In this document: one piece after another, positions 1 to 7,075 of the stretch
Position numbering within the stretch: the first letter of the stretch is position 1
How the letters are laid out: each line of letters starts with the position of its first letter
From: Candidatus Sifarchaeum marinoarchaea
GTDB lineage: Archaea; Asgardarchaeota; Sifarchaeia; Borrarchaeales; Borrarchaeaceae
Assembly: GCA_016294985.1 (NCBI GenBank)
Contig: JAECRW010000009.1
Coordinates: 1 to 21,959 of the forward strand
Reading direction: 5' to 3'
DNA length: 21,959 bases
The notes under the pieces: model-generated
The model's input: only the letters and a program-made list of their open reading frames with translations
Told to the model about the DNA's origin: nothing
The model's database searches: none
Position numbers and translations under genes: made by a program

Positions 1-174
1 AGAAAGAATTTCGCTATCCTGTAATTGTTTACCCCGAAACACGAGTAACACTGTTGTTGCAGGTATTTTTTTCTCTTTTGCTACCAGTTTTTTTACGTCA
101 TTGACAGTTGATGTTTCGGGTACATCTACGTCTACAACTCCACCACCAATTGCACTTACTACTCGGACAATCAT
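1..174 (-). CDS. Ubiquitin-like beta-grasp protein (C-terminus cut by window edge)
   Basis: Reading the minus strand from the ATG at 174 gives 58 codons with no stop before the window edge. The product begins MIVRVV and matches eukaryotic ubiquitin without a gap from ubiquitin Thr22 to Ser57. TVNDVKKLVAKEKKIP (residues 23-38) aligns with TIENVKAKIQDKEGIP, and LLVFRGKQLQDSEILS (43-58) aligns with RLIFAGKQLEDGRTLS. Lys equivalents of ubiquitin K27 and K48 are present. The N-terminal beta hairpin carries a GGG turn. A strong ribosome binding site, GGAGGT, lies at 186-191 on this strand. The gene follows a RING-finger gene on the same strand by 60 bp, so the two are probably co-transcribed. Known: archaeal ubiquitin-like modifiers are encoded beside E1, E2, RING and Rpn11-type genes. 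The C-terminal tail, with any di-glycine, lies off the window, so a modifier role is inferred. Confidence 0.87.
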   Translation of the reverse strand, partial: MIVRVVSAIGGGVVDVDVPETSTVNDVKKLVAKEKKIPATTVLLVFRGKQLQDSEILS

Positions 175-234
175 GTTGTTTTTATACCTCCATCAAACCA
201 AAATACAATTTCATACAAACTATGATTTACATCC

Positions 235-633
235 TTATTTTTTCTTTCGATTATTTTCAAGTCCAACATTCAGAACTGTTCTTTCTGATAGTTCACGACG
301 ACAAAATGGACAGGCTTTTCTAATTTTCAACCACTCTCTCAAGTGCTTTTTATGTGCTTTAGTTCCACAATAGGGGCATTGAACTATACCAGTATGCTTT
401 AGGGGTAATTTACAAACCATACAGAGTTCTTCTTCGGTCCAATCCCAAGATCCGATGAATCTTGTTTCTAATGCTACATAATTGCCATCGAAAATATTCG
501 TTGAAAAGTCAACATGATTTGAATGCGTTTTAAATATCGTTTCAATGTAAACACCGTCGCCTTCAATACTTTTTTCGACACTTTCAGACTTCTCAGTTGT
601 TCTTAGTTCAATATAATGAGGATCATTATTCAT
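235..633 (-). CDS. Small RING-finger protein, candidate E3 ubiquitin ligase
   Basis: The protein has 132 residues. Its C-terminal half is a RING-type cross-brace: C71-x2-C74, C86-x2-C89, H94-x2-H97, C108-x2-C111. It also has the WL pair (W101-L102) before the last CPxC and an Arg after it, as in RING-H2 ligases. Spacing between the third and fifth ligands is longer than in the usual C-x-H-x2-H core, so this is a variant RING. Residues 1-65 are unrecognised, acidic and beta-rich in appearance, and could be a substrate- or partner-binding part. The tail ends in a basic RKKK. It lies immediately upstream of the ubiquitin-like gene on the same strand. Known: RING domains recruit E2-ubiquitin; small RING proteins belong to archaeal ubiquitin clusters. 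The E3 role is inferred from fold signature and neighbour. The Shine-Dalgarno sequence is weak (AAAGAGAG). Confidence 0.85.
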   Translation of the reverse strand: MNNDPHYIELRTTEKSESVEKSIEGDGVYIETIFKTHSNHVDFSTNIFDGNYVALETRFIGSWDWTEEELCMVCKLPLKHTGIVQCPYCGTKAHKKHLREWLKIRKACPFCRRELSERTVLNVGLENNRKKK

Positions 634-667
634 TTTCTATCTCTCTTTCGTTAGATATGCAGCAGCA

Positions 668-676
668 ATTTATATC
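668..676 (-). promoter_or_regulatory. Candidate TATA box for the RING/ubiquitin-like operon
   Basis: The minus strand reads GATATAAAT about 35 bp before the RING start. Archaeal transcription starts about 25 bp downstream of the box, giving a short leader of roughly a dozen bases. A second AT-rich TTATAAG lies at about 684-690. The 139-bp gap is shared with the divergent coiled-coil gene. Confidence 0.4.
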
Positions 677-772
677 AATACAACTTATAATGAAGAGAAT
701 TCTAAATGATTAATGAATAATCGCAATCATTAATCTTACTAATCAACAAAATAAACTCAATGAGGTAAGAGT

Positions 773-1255
773 ATGGCTTCATCCAATAAATTGAAATTAA
801 CGCTTGAGACCATCAATACACCTAAAGGCAAAGTTCCGACTGCCTCCGGGATTCATAACGTCCTAGAGGCATTGGTAGAATATTTTAAGGTGGAAATTGC
901 CACTTCTATACAGACTTTACGAGATACTATGCAACAACAACTAATGGCATCAATTATACAAGAAGTTGAAAAATTGACAACTGGGGTTCTTGAAGGCATC
1001 CAAACGGATTTGAAATCTTTTAGAGAACTATTTACAGAACAGTCTACATCCATCGAAGTACTAGAGAGATCCCTCATCGAGATAAGAACGCAACTTGGGA
1101 ATAGTACTTCAGCAACTACTGAAGCATTCGCTCAGATAACAAATTCAATAAAAGTTCTGGAAGAATCTATTGAAATAATTGATGAGAAATTCAAGACATT
1201 TGCATCTAAATTAGCTGAAACGCTTAGGGCACTTTATAAACTTAGAACAGATTGA
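773..1255 (+). CDS. Hypothetical coiled-coil protein
   Basis: I do not recognise a family for this 160-residue protein. After a short polar N-terminus (residues 1-25) it is almost wholly helical. Heptad-like spacing of Leu, Ile and Val runs from about residue 28 to the end, so a long coiled coil or helical bundle is likely. It has no cysteines, no signal peptide and no membrane segment. The start is supported by GAGGTAAG at 761-768. The gene is divergent from the RING/ubiquitin-like pair and shares its promoter gap. It is convergent with the FIST gene. The coiled coil suggests a structural or scaffold role, but nothing in the sequence points to a specific function. Confidence 0.75.
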   Translation: MASSNKLKLTLETINTPKGKVPTASGIHNVLEALVEYFKVEIATSIQTLRDTMQQQLMASIIQEVEKLTTGVLEGIQTDLKSFRELFTEQSTSIEVLERSLIEIRTQLGNSTSATTEAFAQITNSIKVLEESIEIIDEKFKTFASKLAETLRALYKLRTD

Positions 1256-1329
1256 CAAGGAATCACCAGTTCATGTAATTGCCTATTATTAGGATTTCAT
1301 TTTGGTGAGAAATTATTTACAGAAAGATG

Positions 1330-1347
1330 TGATGAATTTATTCATCA
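1330..1347. repeat. Perfect AT-rich palindrome between convergent genes
   Basis: TGATGAAT-TT-ATTCATCA is an exact inverted repeat lying between the ends of the coiled-coil and FIST genes. It could be a hairpin near the ends of both transcripts or a dimer-binding site. Oligo-T runs about 80-110 bp further right (plus strand at 1437-1442, minus strand across 1418-1425) are plausible archaeal termination signals for the two convergent genes. Confidence 0.4.
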
Positions 1348-1450
1348 TAGGAACCCACATTTCCTAGAGCGGGGAGAATTTCAATTCGCATAAGAATTAG
1401 AAAAAAGTAACATACCAAAAAAAGAATTGGCATGGCTTTTTTGAGCTGGT

Positions 1451-2806
1451 TTACGTAACCAAAGTGTCTGTTATCAGCAACCTTGTAATTGTCAGGTTAC
1501 AATGCTGGTTTAGACCACCGTAACACGCTTGCTCCCCGTGTGTATAAAATCCTGTTATCGGTACTCCTTTTGCAAGTTTCTTGATCTCCTCGTACTCGCC
1601 GTCGAGTTTGCCGACCTTAGTAAGATAGATTTTTCTGCCTACGCAATTATAGTCAAACATCATCATCGGCTTAAATTTCGCGTATTTCTTGAAGAGATCA
1701 TTTGCGGCGATTTTTGATCTGTCAGTTAATGTATCGGGTGTGCCTTCTAAAACCTCCAGACCTGTGCCTTCGGGGATATAAGCCCAAAATGTTAAGCCTA
1801 AGTCGTCTTCAACACTGTGGACGTCTCGTGTCCATATACGTCCTTGAGGGTCTTTTATACCTGTGGGATAACCTGTTCCTCCAATTCCAGAGGATCCTCC
1901 AAAGGTAACAAATGGATAATACTGCTTAAGTGTTTCTACAGACACTTCAGTGCCTTTTAATGCACTTATCTGTTCAGCATACCATTCGGCGGCAGGTCGA
2001 TTATCTACTGTATAGACTTTGTGCCATAGCGTTTCTTTCCGAGCTTCAGGCGGATTTGATTTTGTTACTAATCCAACTTTGCCTGTAGACTTCCAACCGT
2101 GTCCTGAATCAACAACTGTAACAACATCTGAAGCCATTAACCCTAAGACAACAGCATCCGTATACGCCTTTCCATTGGCGAATACATATGGTGGGTTTTC
2201 CGTTAATGCGTTTCCTGCGGTTCCTCCTACTACTGGAATATTTCCAACCTCTTGTTGAAGGCCTCGGATAATACCTTCTTCTCCACCAGTCGACCCATGC
2301 ATCAATATGTAATTAGTTCCTTCTTGCATTGCGCCGCCTTTTGCCGTTAACGATTCCAAAGCCATATTAATTGCAGTTTTTCCTGCACCCTCATCATCTT
2401 GGCATACGTCTGTTCCAACACCGACGCCAAATTTTATACCAGGGCTACTTATTACCGAAACCACAATGGCATCTTCAAATAATCCAGCTGAAGTGATTTC
2501 TCCTGACGTTGTGCATCCAAGCCAAGGACCAGGTATTGCGGCAGAAATTCCCGCTGCAACATCTTTTGGAGCATGCTCATATGCAGAATACACCAGTGCC
2601 ACACTGAAATTTTCCTGACCGACTTTTCTCAATGCTTCAGCTGCAGCATCTTTAGCCAAATCGAAACTTGAAAATCCTTCTGTTGTTCTACGATAAGCGA
2701 ATCCCGCGTTAACATTTGCTCCAATTACAGCCCCTTCAGCTGCCTCAGGGGCTTCTACAACTTGTCTAGACCTGAACCATTTTCTTATTCTCTCAAACAT
2801 TCCCAT
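1451..2806 (-). CDS. FIST-domain sensory protein (FIST_N plus FIST_C)
   Basis: The 451-residue protein has the full two-part FIST architecture. The N-terminal FIST region includes a GCTTSGEI motif and a later segment with VGGTAGN. The C-terminal FIST_C region near the end carries a GFYTHGEQ motif. Known: FIST domains occur in signal-transduction proteins and are proposed to bind small ligands such as amino acids. Here the domain is not fused to a kinase or methyl-accepting module, so it would act as a stand-alone cytosolic sensor. There is no signal peptide. Start choice: an upstream in-frame ATG at 2821 exists, but GGAG spaced 8 nt before the ATG at 2806 favours the latter. Another ATG follows at 2800. 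The partner is not visible; adjacent genes are a coiled-coil protein and a V4R regulator. Family assignment is firm, the ligand unknown. Confidence 0.88.
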   Translation of the reverse strand: MGMFERIRKWFRSRQVVEAPEAAEGAVIGANVNAGFAYRRTTEGFSSFDLAKDAAAEALRKVGQENFSVALVYSAYEHAPKDVAAGISAAIPGPWLGCTTSGEITSAGLFEDAIVVSVISSPGIKFGVGVGTDVCQDDEGAGKTAINMALESLTAKGGAMQEGTNYILMHGSTGGEEGIIRGLQQEVGNIPVVGGTAGNALTENPPYVFANGKAYTDAVVLGLMASDVVTVVDSGHGWKSTGKVGLVTKSNPPEARKETLWHKVYTVDNRPAAEWYAEQISALKGTEVSVETLKQYYPFVTFGGSSGIGGTGYPTGIKDPQGRIWTRDVHSVEDDLGLTFWAYIPEGTGLEVLEGTPDTLTDRSKIAANDLFKKYAKFKPMMMFDYNCVGRKIYLTKVGKLDGEYEEIKKLAKGVPITGFYTHGEQACYGGLNQHCNLTITRLLITDTLVT

Positions 2807-2821
2807 TAATAACACTCCCAT

Positions 2822-3258
2822 TTTTTCTTTCCTTTTCTTTTATTTTCATAACCTGTTAAGGTAAAAAAACATTATATTACTCAACCGGGCATATCTTGAT
2901 TGATTTACAGCGCTTATACAACACCTCCTTAGCAATTTACGTCTATATTAACAATCAGAAAACAGTAATTTATTTATTTTGGTGAAATTGTAACGATTAT
3001 TTTCGGGAATTTACTCAAAATGGGGAGATGATGAAAGAATTCAGAATAACTCATAAGAACATGTAGGAAACTCACGATCTGGCGTCAATTTGTAAATAAA
3101 AAGGCCATAATAAGGAAAAAATAATTGTTGATAGTTAAGAATGACTATAATCAGCGAAAAACGGCTTTTTGAGATATTCTATTATTTTTGTGTTAAAGCA
3201 TTACGCTTCAAAGAAGAATACTACAATAGAAATATATTATCATTCGCCTATTTCCGAA
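2822..3258. other. AT-rich intergenic region between divergent genes, no gene seen
   Basis: This stretch of over 400 bp separates the FIST gene (minus) from the V4R regulator (plus). I see only very short open frames. The minus strand has a TATA-like AATATAAT near 2871-2879 that could serve the FIST gene. A purine-rich AAGGAGGTG on the minus strand at 2922-2930 resembles a ribosome binding site but is followed only by a 15-codon frame with poor spacing. No tRNA, CRISPR or clear RNA fold was recognised. Confidence 0.5.
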
Positions 3259-3268
3259 TTTATATAAA
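3259..3268 (+). promoter_or_regulatory. TATA box of the V4R regulator
   Basis: TTTATATAAA is a near-consensus archaeal TATA box centred about 30 bp before the ATG at 3293. At usual archaeal spacing, transcription would begin at or within a few bases of the start codon. No Shine-Dalgarno sequence precedes the ATG, which fits a leaderless mRNA. Confidence 0.65.
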
Positions 3269-3292
3269 TGCGATTTATCCCCACATACAAAC

Positions 3293-4069
3293 ATGACTCC
3301 TTCAAAACGCGCCAGTTTTGAAGTCTATTTCTCAAAAAGTGAAGGCTTACGACAAGTTTCCAATCCTGTGCGCATGAAAATCCTAGAAATGTTACAAAAA
3401 GTTGAAGACCTTGAATTAAAAGATATTTACTTAGATTTTGAAAGAAGTGGGGATCGTAAGTCGAAAAGTACACTTTGGGAGCACCTAAAGATACTTATTG
3501 ACAACAAACTTGTCATAGTAAGGCCACATCCTGAAGATAAGCGTAGGAAATTATTTTTATTAAATTCTAAATTTGTTGGAACGACTGAAATGCCTATCGC
3601 CGAATTAAGCGATCAGCTTTCGGTGTTAATTCGAAAATCCATTGGAGATCCTTTAAGTTTTGCCAACGGACTTTTTTGTGCTGTTAGATTTGGCATAGAA
3701 AGTTTTACAAATTTCAATCTAGATCCAGTTTTGCGGGAAGTTGGAAAAACAATAGGTAAAGAAATTGTTGCAACAATTACCAATGAAGATTTGGACGGAA
3801 TATTAAACGAAATTGCAAACTTCTGGGAACAACACAAGCTAGGTCTTTTACAGGTCGTTTCAAAAACTCCACTAACTATTGTAATCTCAGATTGCTATGA
3901 GTGTGAAATGATGCCAAATGTTGGAAAAACGCTTTGTGCTCAAGATGAGGGGATTCTAGAAGCAATTTTTGAAACTAAGTTCAGGAAGCCATGTATAATC
4001 AAAGAGATAGAGTGTCATGGGACAGGTCATTCACATTGTAAGTTTAATATCACGTTTCCTCTACTTTAA
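3293..4069 (+). CDS. ArsR-like HTH regulator with V4R sensor domain
   Basis: The 258-residue protein has two domains. Residues about 18-90 form a winged helix-turn-helix of ArsR type, with the signature SNPVRMKILEML and a wing around PHPEDKRRKLF. Residues about 120-257 form a V4R (4-vinyl reductase) domain. It has the expected C-terminal Cys/His set: C201, C204, C215, C234, C241, H246, H248 and C249. Known: V4R domains bind small molecules, often hydrocarbons or tetrapyrrole-like ligands, or a metal, and are used as sensors in archaeal regulators. The Cys set suggests metal or Fe-S binding. It is followed 32 bp later by a GlcD-family oxidoreductase on the same strand. It probably controls the redox island, but co-regulation is inferred from position. 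The start is fixed by the TATA box. Confidence 0.85.
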   Translation: MTPSKRASFEVYFSKSEGLRQVSNPVRMKILEMLQKVEDLELKDIYLDFERSGDRKSKSTLWEHLKILIDNKLVIVRPHPEDKRRKLFLLNSKFVGTTEMPIAELSDQLSVLIRKSIGDPLSFANGLFCAVRFGIESFTNFNLDPVLREVGKTIGKEIVATITNEDLDGILNEIANFWEQHKLGLLQVVSKTPLTIVISDCYECEMMPNVGKTLCAQDEGILEAIFETKFRKPCIIKEIECHGTGHSHCKFNITFPLL

Positions 4070-4101
4070 TTACTTATATCTGATAGAAAGGTGAGAAAAC
4101 C

Positions 4102-5667
4102 ATGGCAAGTGAGATCATAGGACGAGAAATTGAGCAACGAATACGTGGAGATGTTAAATGGGACGAAGAAACTTTGGAGGCGTATTCTCATAATCAAAGT
4201 ATGTACAGAGTTAAACCTATGTTAGTTACCTTTCCAAAAGATGAAAAGGACGTCATCGAGATTGTAAGAATTGCAGTAGAGCGAAAAATCAGCCTCACCC
4301 CACGATCTGGAGGAACAAGTTTAGCAGGAGCTTCTCTGAATAGAGGGATAATTATTGACTTCAAACAATACATGGACAGTATCTTAGGATTTGTTGAAGA
4401 GAACGGAAGTCATTATGTAATTTGCCAGCCTGGGGTCAATCACAAAGCATTACAGTACTTTATTAAGGAAAAAGGTTATTTTCTACCCCCTGACCCATCA
4501 AGTGCACCTATTTGTTGCATTGGAGGAAATATCGCTTCTAAGTCATCGGGTGCACATTCAGTTCGTTATGGCACATTTGATAACTATGTCGAAGTTTTGG
4601 AATTTATTACTGTGAATGGTAAGTTAGTGGATACCTCTAAAGAGGAAACTATCCCTGAAGGAATAAAGAACGGATTACTAAAATTAAAGAAAAAGGTTTC
4701 CGATGATAAGGAGACTCTGAAATTCTTCAAACGGCGAGAAGGAGTTAAAACTTCAAGTGGATACAATTTACCAGCACTCATACAGCATGAATTAATCGGC
4801 GATATTCTCGCACATATTTTAGTTGGTAGCGTAGGAACCCTGGGAATTTTTACAAAGATTAAGTTGAAGGTTGAAAGAATACCTGAAGGTGTAGCGACAA
4901 GTTTAATCTATTTTAGAAAACTTGACGAAGCTATGGATTCTGTCAAAGGTATCAAAGAGATCGGTGCAGCTGCTATAGAATTATTGAACTACGAGAGTCT
5001 GAAATTAGTCAGGCAAGAAAAACCGGAATTAGGAATACCTGAAGAAGAAGTTCATATGCTTCTCATCGAATTTCAGAGCCCAGAACGATTTGATCAGATA
5101 AAAAAACTTGAAAAAATGATTCCTGAAAAAGGATACGACATTTACAACAAAATCATTACTGAAACAGATGAGGAGAAACAACTTAAACTATGGGCAGTAC
5201 GTCACGCCATTTTGCCCACACTTATGAAATTTACGAAAGGAACTGACTTGAAAGCGTGGGCTCTAATAGAAGACGTAGGCCTAGAAATTCAATATCTAGC
5301 ACCCTATATACGAGAAACGTTCCCAATTTTCGAAAAATATGATCTAATTGTTGGTATGTATGGACACGTCGGAACAGGTACAATTCATCTACGTCCTCTA
5401 ATTAATTTGCAGGATCCAAAACACATTGAGATGATACCTCATCTAGTGGATGATGTGTATGACTTACTGTTTAAATACGGAGGAACAATAACTAGCGAAC
5501 ATGGAATGGGAAGAAACAGGACAATGTACCTTGAAAAGGAATATGGAAATACAATTTTTAATTACATGAAAGAAGTGAAACAGATATTCGATCCAAAGGA
5601 CCTATTAAATCCTAAAATGATGATTTGTGAGGACTGCAAGATCACTGACAACCTGAATATTATTTAA
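4102..5667 (+). CDS. FAD-binding oxidoreductase, GlcD / D-lactate dehydrogenase family
   Basis: The 521-residue protein is a complete PCMH/VAO-type flavoenzyme with a C-terminal FAD-oxidase domain. The FAD-binding N-terminal half shows PRSGGTSLAG (67-76), PDPSSAPICCIGGN (130-143), a SSGAHSVRYG segment (148-157) and GSVGTLGIFTKIKL (242-255). The catalytic C-terminal half has WAVRH (364-368), GHVGTGTIHLRP (421-432), SEHGMG (465-470) and the closing IFDPKDLLNP (495-504). These are hallmarks of enzymes oxidising 2-hydroxyacids such as D-lactate, glycolate or D-2-hydroxyglutarate. Unlike many bacterial relatives it carries no fused Fe-S/CCG domain. A separate CCG protein is encoded downstream at 9613. 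GGTGAG precedes the ATG. A short extra CxxC (509-512, CEDC) lies beyond the usual end of the family and may bind metal or a partner. The substrate cannot be fixed from sequence. Confidence 0.9.
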   Translation: MASEIIGREIEQRIRGDVKWDEETLEAYSHNQSMYRVKPMLVTFPKDEKDVIEIVRIAVERKISLTPRSGGTSLAGASLNRGIIIDFKQYMDSILGFVEENGSHYVICQPGVNHKALQYFIKEKGYFLPPDPSSAPICCIGGNIASKSSGAHSVRYGTFDNYVEVLEFITVNGKLVDTSKEETIPEGIKNGLLKLKKKVSDDKETLKFFKRREGVKTSSGYNLPALIQHELIGDILAHILVGSVGTLGIFTKIKLKVERIPEGVATSLIYFRKLDEAMDSVKGIKEIGAAAIELLNYESLKLVRQEKPELGIPEEEVHMLLIEFQSPERFDQIKKLEKMIPEKGYDIYNKIITETDEEKQLKLWAVRHAILPTLMKFTKGTDLKAWALIEDVGLEIQYLAPYIRETFPIFEKYDLIVGMYGHVGTGTIHLRPLINLQDPKHIEMIPHLVDDVYDLLFKYGGTITSEHGMGRNRTMYLEKEYGNTIFNYMKEVKQIFDPKDLLNPKMMICEDCKITDNLNII

Positions 5668-5734
5668 TATTTAGTTCTACTATTTTTGTTATTAAACTAA
5701 TTTTTTCGTTTTTCTAGAGTTTGGAGGTTTTCTT

Positions 5735-6556
5735 ATGATAGCACAAATTGTGTTGACACCTTGGGAAAGTAAAAGACTTATTGCAAAAGGAGTAGCCCAA
5801 CTGGATTCTGTTAAAAATGCCCTTGAGAATGGAATTGTCACTATTGCAAGAGGAACTACTGATGCTTATGTTTTTGAAGAGTTGCTCGGGAAACCTATTG
5901 ATAAAGAGAATTTCGTTGCAGGAGCTATAGCACCTGACAGGCTTTGTTTGATAGATTTTTCTAAAATTAAATCAGAAGTAGCATTTGTCAAAGGGGAATT
6001 ACGAGAAATAAAAACAAATGAAATTGTGAAAGAAATGAAAGCAGGCGATGTATTTATCAAAGGTGGAAATGCTGTGGATCTGTTCTTTAATACAGGCATT
6101 TTAATCGGAGCTAAACATGGGGGGACTATTGGTAACTCTATAGGGCAAATTATTGCGAAAGGGATCGAATTAATATGCCCCACGGGACTTGAGAAGCTCA
6201 TTATGACGCCAGTTGATGAAGTTGCATCTTTAGCAGGAATTACTAGAGTGAATTATTCAACAGGTATGCCCTGTGGCTTATTTGCCGTCACAACGGGAAC
6301 GACAATCACAGAAATTCAGGCATTAGAGTTGTTAACAGACAAGGACATTGAGGTAATACACATGGCTTCTGGTGGAGTGATTGGAGCAGAAGGATCAATA
6401 GTTTTACAAATCTCTGGAGAAGATGAAGGGGTCAATGAACTCATTGAAATAGTCAAAGAAATTAAAGGAGAACCGCCCCTTAATGTCCCTGTACGAACTT
6501 GTCCTACATGTGATTGGCCGACTTGCCCTTGGAAAGGTACAGAACGTCCCTATTAG
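5735..6556 (+). CDS. Unrecognised conserved protein with C-terminal Cys tail, paralogue A
   Basis: I do not recognise a named family. The 273-residue protein is clearly paralogous to the product of 7076-7894. Shared blocks are LTPxESKRLIxKGVA near the start, an IKGxNA block (108-113 here), a GGTxG block near 129-133, PxGLEKLI (149-156), ITEIxA (191-196) and GGVxGAEG (213-220). Also shared is IKGEPP (243-248), followed by a Cys tail. In this copy the tail is C256-x2-C259-x4-C264 (CPTCDWPTC). Small-residue-rich loops suggest a Rossmann-like or nucleotide/sugar-binding alpha/beta fold, but no known catalytic motif is evident. The Cys tail may hold a metal or Fe-S cluster. It follows the FAD oxidoreductase by 67 bp on the same strand and has its own TTGGAGGT ribosome site. 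A role in hydroxyacid or redox metabolism is only contextual. Confidence 0.85.
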   Translation: MIAQIVLTPWESKRLIAKGVAQLDSVKNALENGIVTIARGTTDAYVFEELLGKPIDKENFVAGAIAPDRLCLIDFSKIKSEVAFVKGELREIKTNEIVKEMKAGDVFIKGGNAVDLFFNTGILIGAKHGGTIGNSIGQIIAKGIELICPTGLEKLIMTPVDEVASLAGITRVNYSTGMPCGLFAVTTGTTITEIQALELLTDKDIEVIHMASGGVIGAEGSIVLQISGEDEGVNELIEIVKEIKGEPPLNVPVRTCPTCDWPTCPWKGTERPY

Positions 6557-6576
6557 AAAAAGATTTGTATAACGCT

Positions 6577-6599
6577 GAAAATGCACATTTTCCCTTTTT
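6577..6599 (+). terminator. Hairpin plus oligo-T after paralogue A
   Basis: GAAAATG-CA-CATTTTC is a perfect 7-bp inverted repeat starting 20 bp after the stop codon, followed by a T5 run. It resembles an intrinsic terminator and would end the V4R-GlcD-paralogue A transcription unit. Because archaeal termination depends mainly on the oligo-T, the hairpin contribution is uncertain. Confidence 0.45.
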
Positions 6600-6699
6600 C
6601 GTCCCTATTTTTGCCCAAAGAGATTCATGAGAAGAAATCTGAATTCATTAGAAAAAAAAGAAAGATTAACGCTTTTAGTTATAGCAGTAAAAAAGAGGA

Positions 6700-6954
6700 T
6701 TACATCATACCCTTTTGTTCTTTCTCCGATCCTTTAGTGCAGAAATAATCTTTTGTAAGGGATAGTTTTGAGAAGACAGGGCATGTGGGACAAATACAGC
6801 CTTTCTCTTCGGTTATCATAGCGTTTTTACCAATAGTCGGGAAACAGTAACCAATGGGTTCGGCTCCTTCGACCCATGTCGGACAATTCTTGCAGATGCA
6901 CATAGAAAGTACCATTTGCTTCCTCTGTTCCATTTCTTCAGGACTCATTCCCAT
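6700..6954 (-). CDS. DUF2769-like cysteine-rich protein
   Basis: The protein has 84 residues with eight cysteines: C19, C21, C24, C37, C53, C55, C58 and C72. They are arranged as two CxCxxC groups (CICKNC and CICPTC), each followed by a single Cys. The KGCICPTCPV and YFCTKG blocks match my recollection of the archaeal DUF2769 family, common in methanogens. The symmetry suggests two metal sites, either [4Fe-4S] clusters or zinc; no function is established. It lies between the two Cys-tail paralogues. It is on the same strand as, and downstream of, paralogue B (about 120 bp), but has its own TATA-like GCTATAAAAT about 20 bp before the ATG. That spacing suggests a leaderless mRNA, or that the ATG at 6948 is used. 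A small electron carrier is one possibility, inferred only. Confidence 0.8.
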   Translation of the reverse strand: MGMSPEEMEQRKQMVLSMCICKNCPTWVEGAEPIGYCFPTIGKNAMITEEKGCICPTCPVFSKLSLTKDYFCTKGSEKEQKGMM

Positions 6955-7075
6955 AAGAGTTCACAACCTAGCAATTTTATAGCTCGAGCTCTTGCTCAAA
7001 CTATAACAGACTATTATGATAAAAGACTTAAAATCTATATGGTTGTGACATAGGTGTACGTGATCATTTTAAGGT

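Noticed and set aside
2890..2930. Ribosome-site-like AAGGAGGTG on the minus strand with a short frame
   Set aside because: The frame is only about 15 codons and the start codon is too close to the purine run; no conserved feature is visible.
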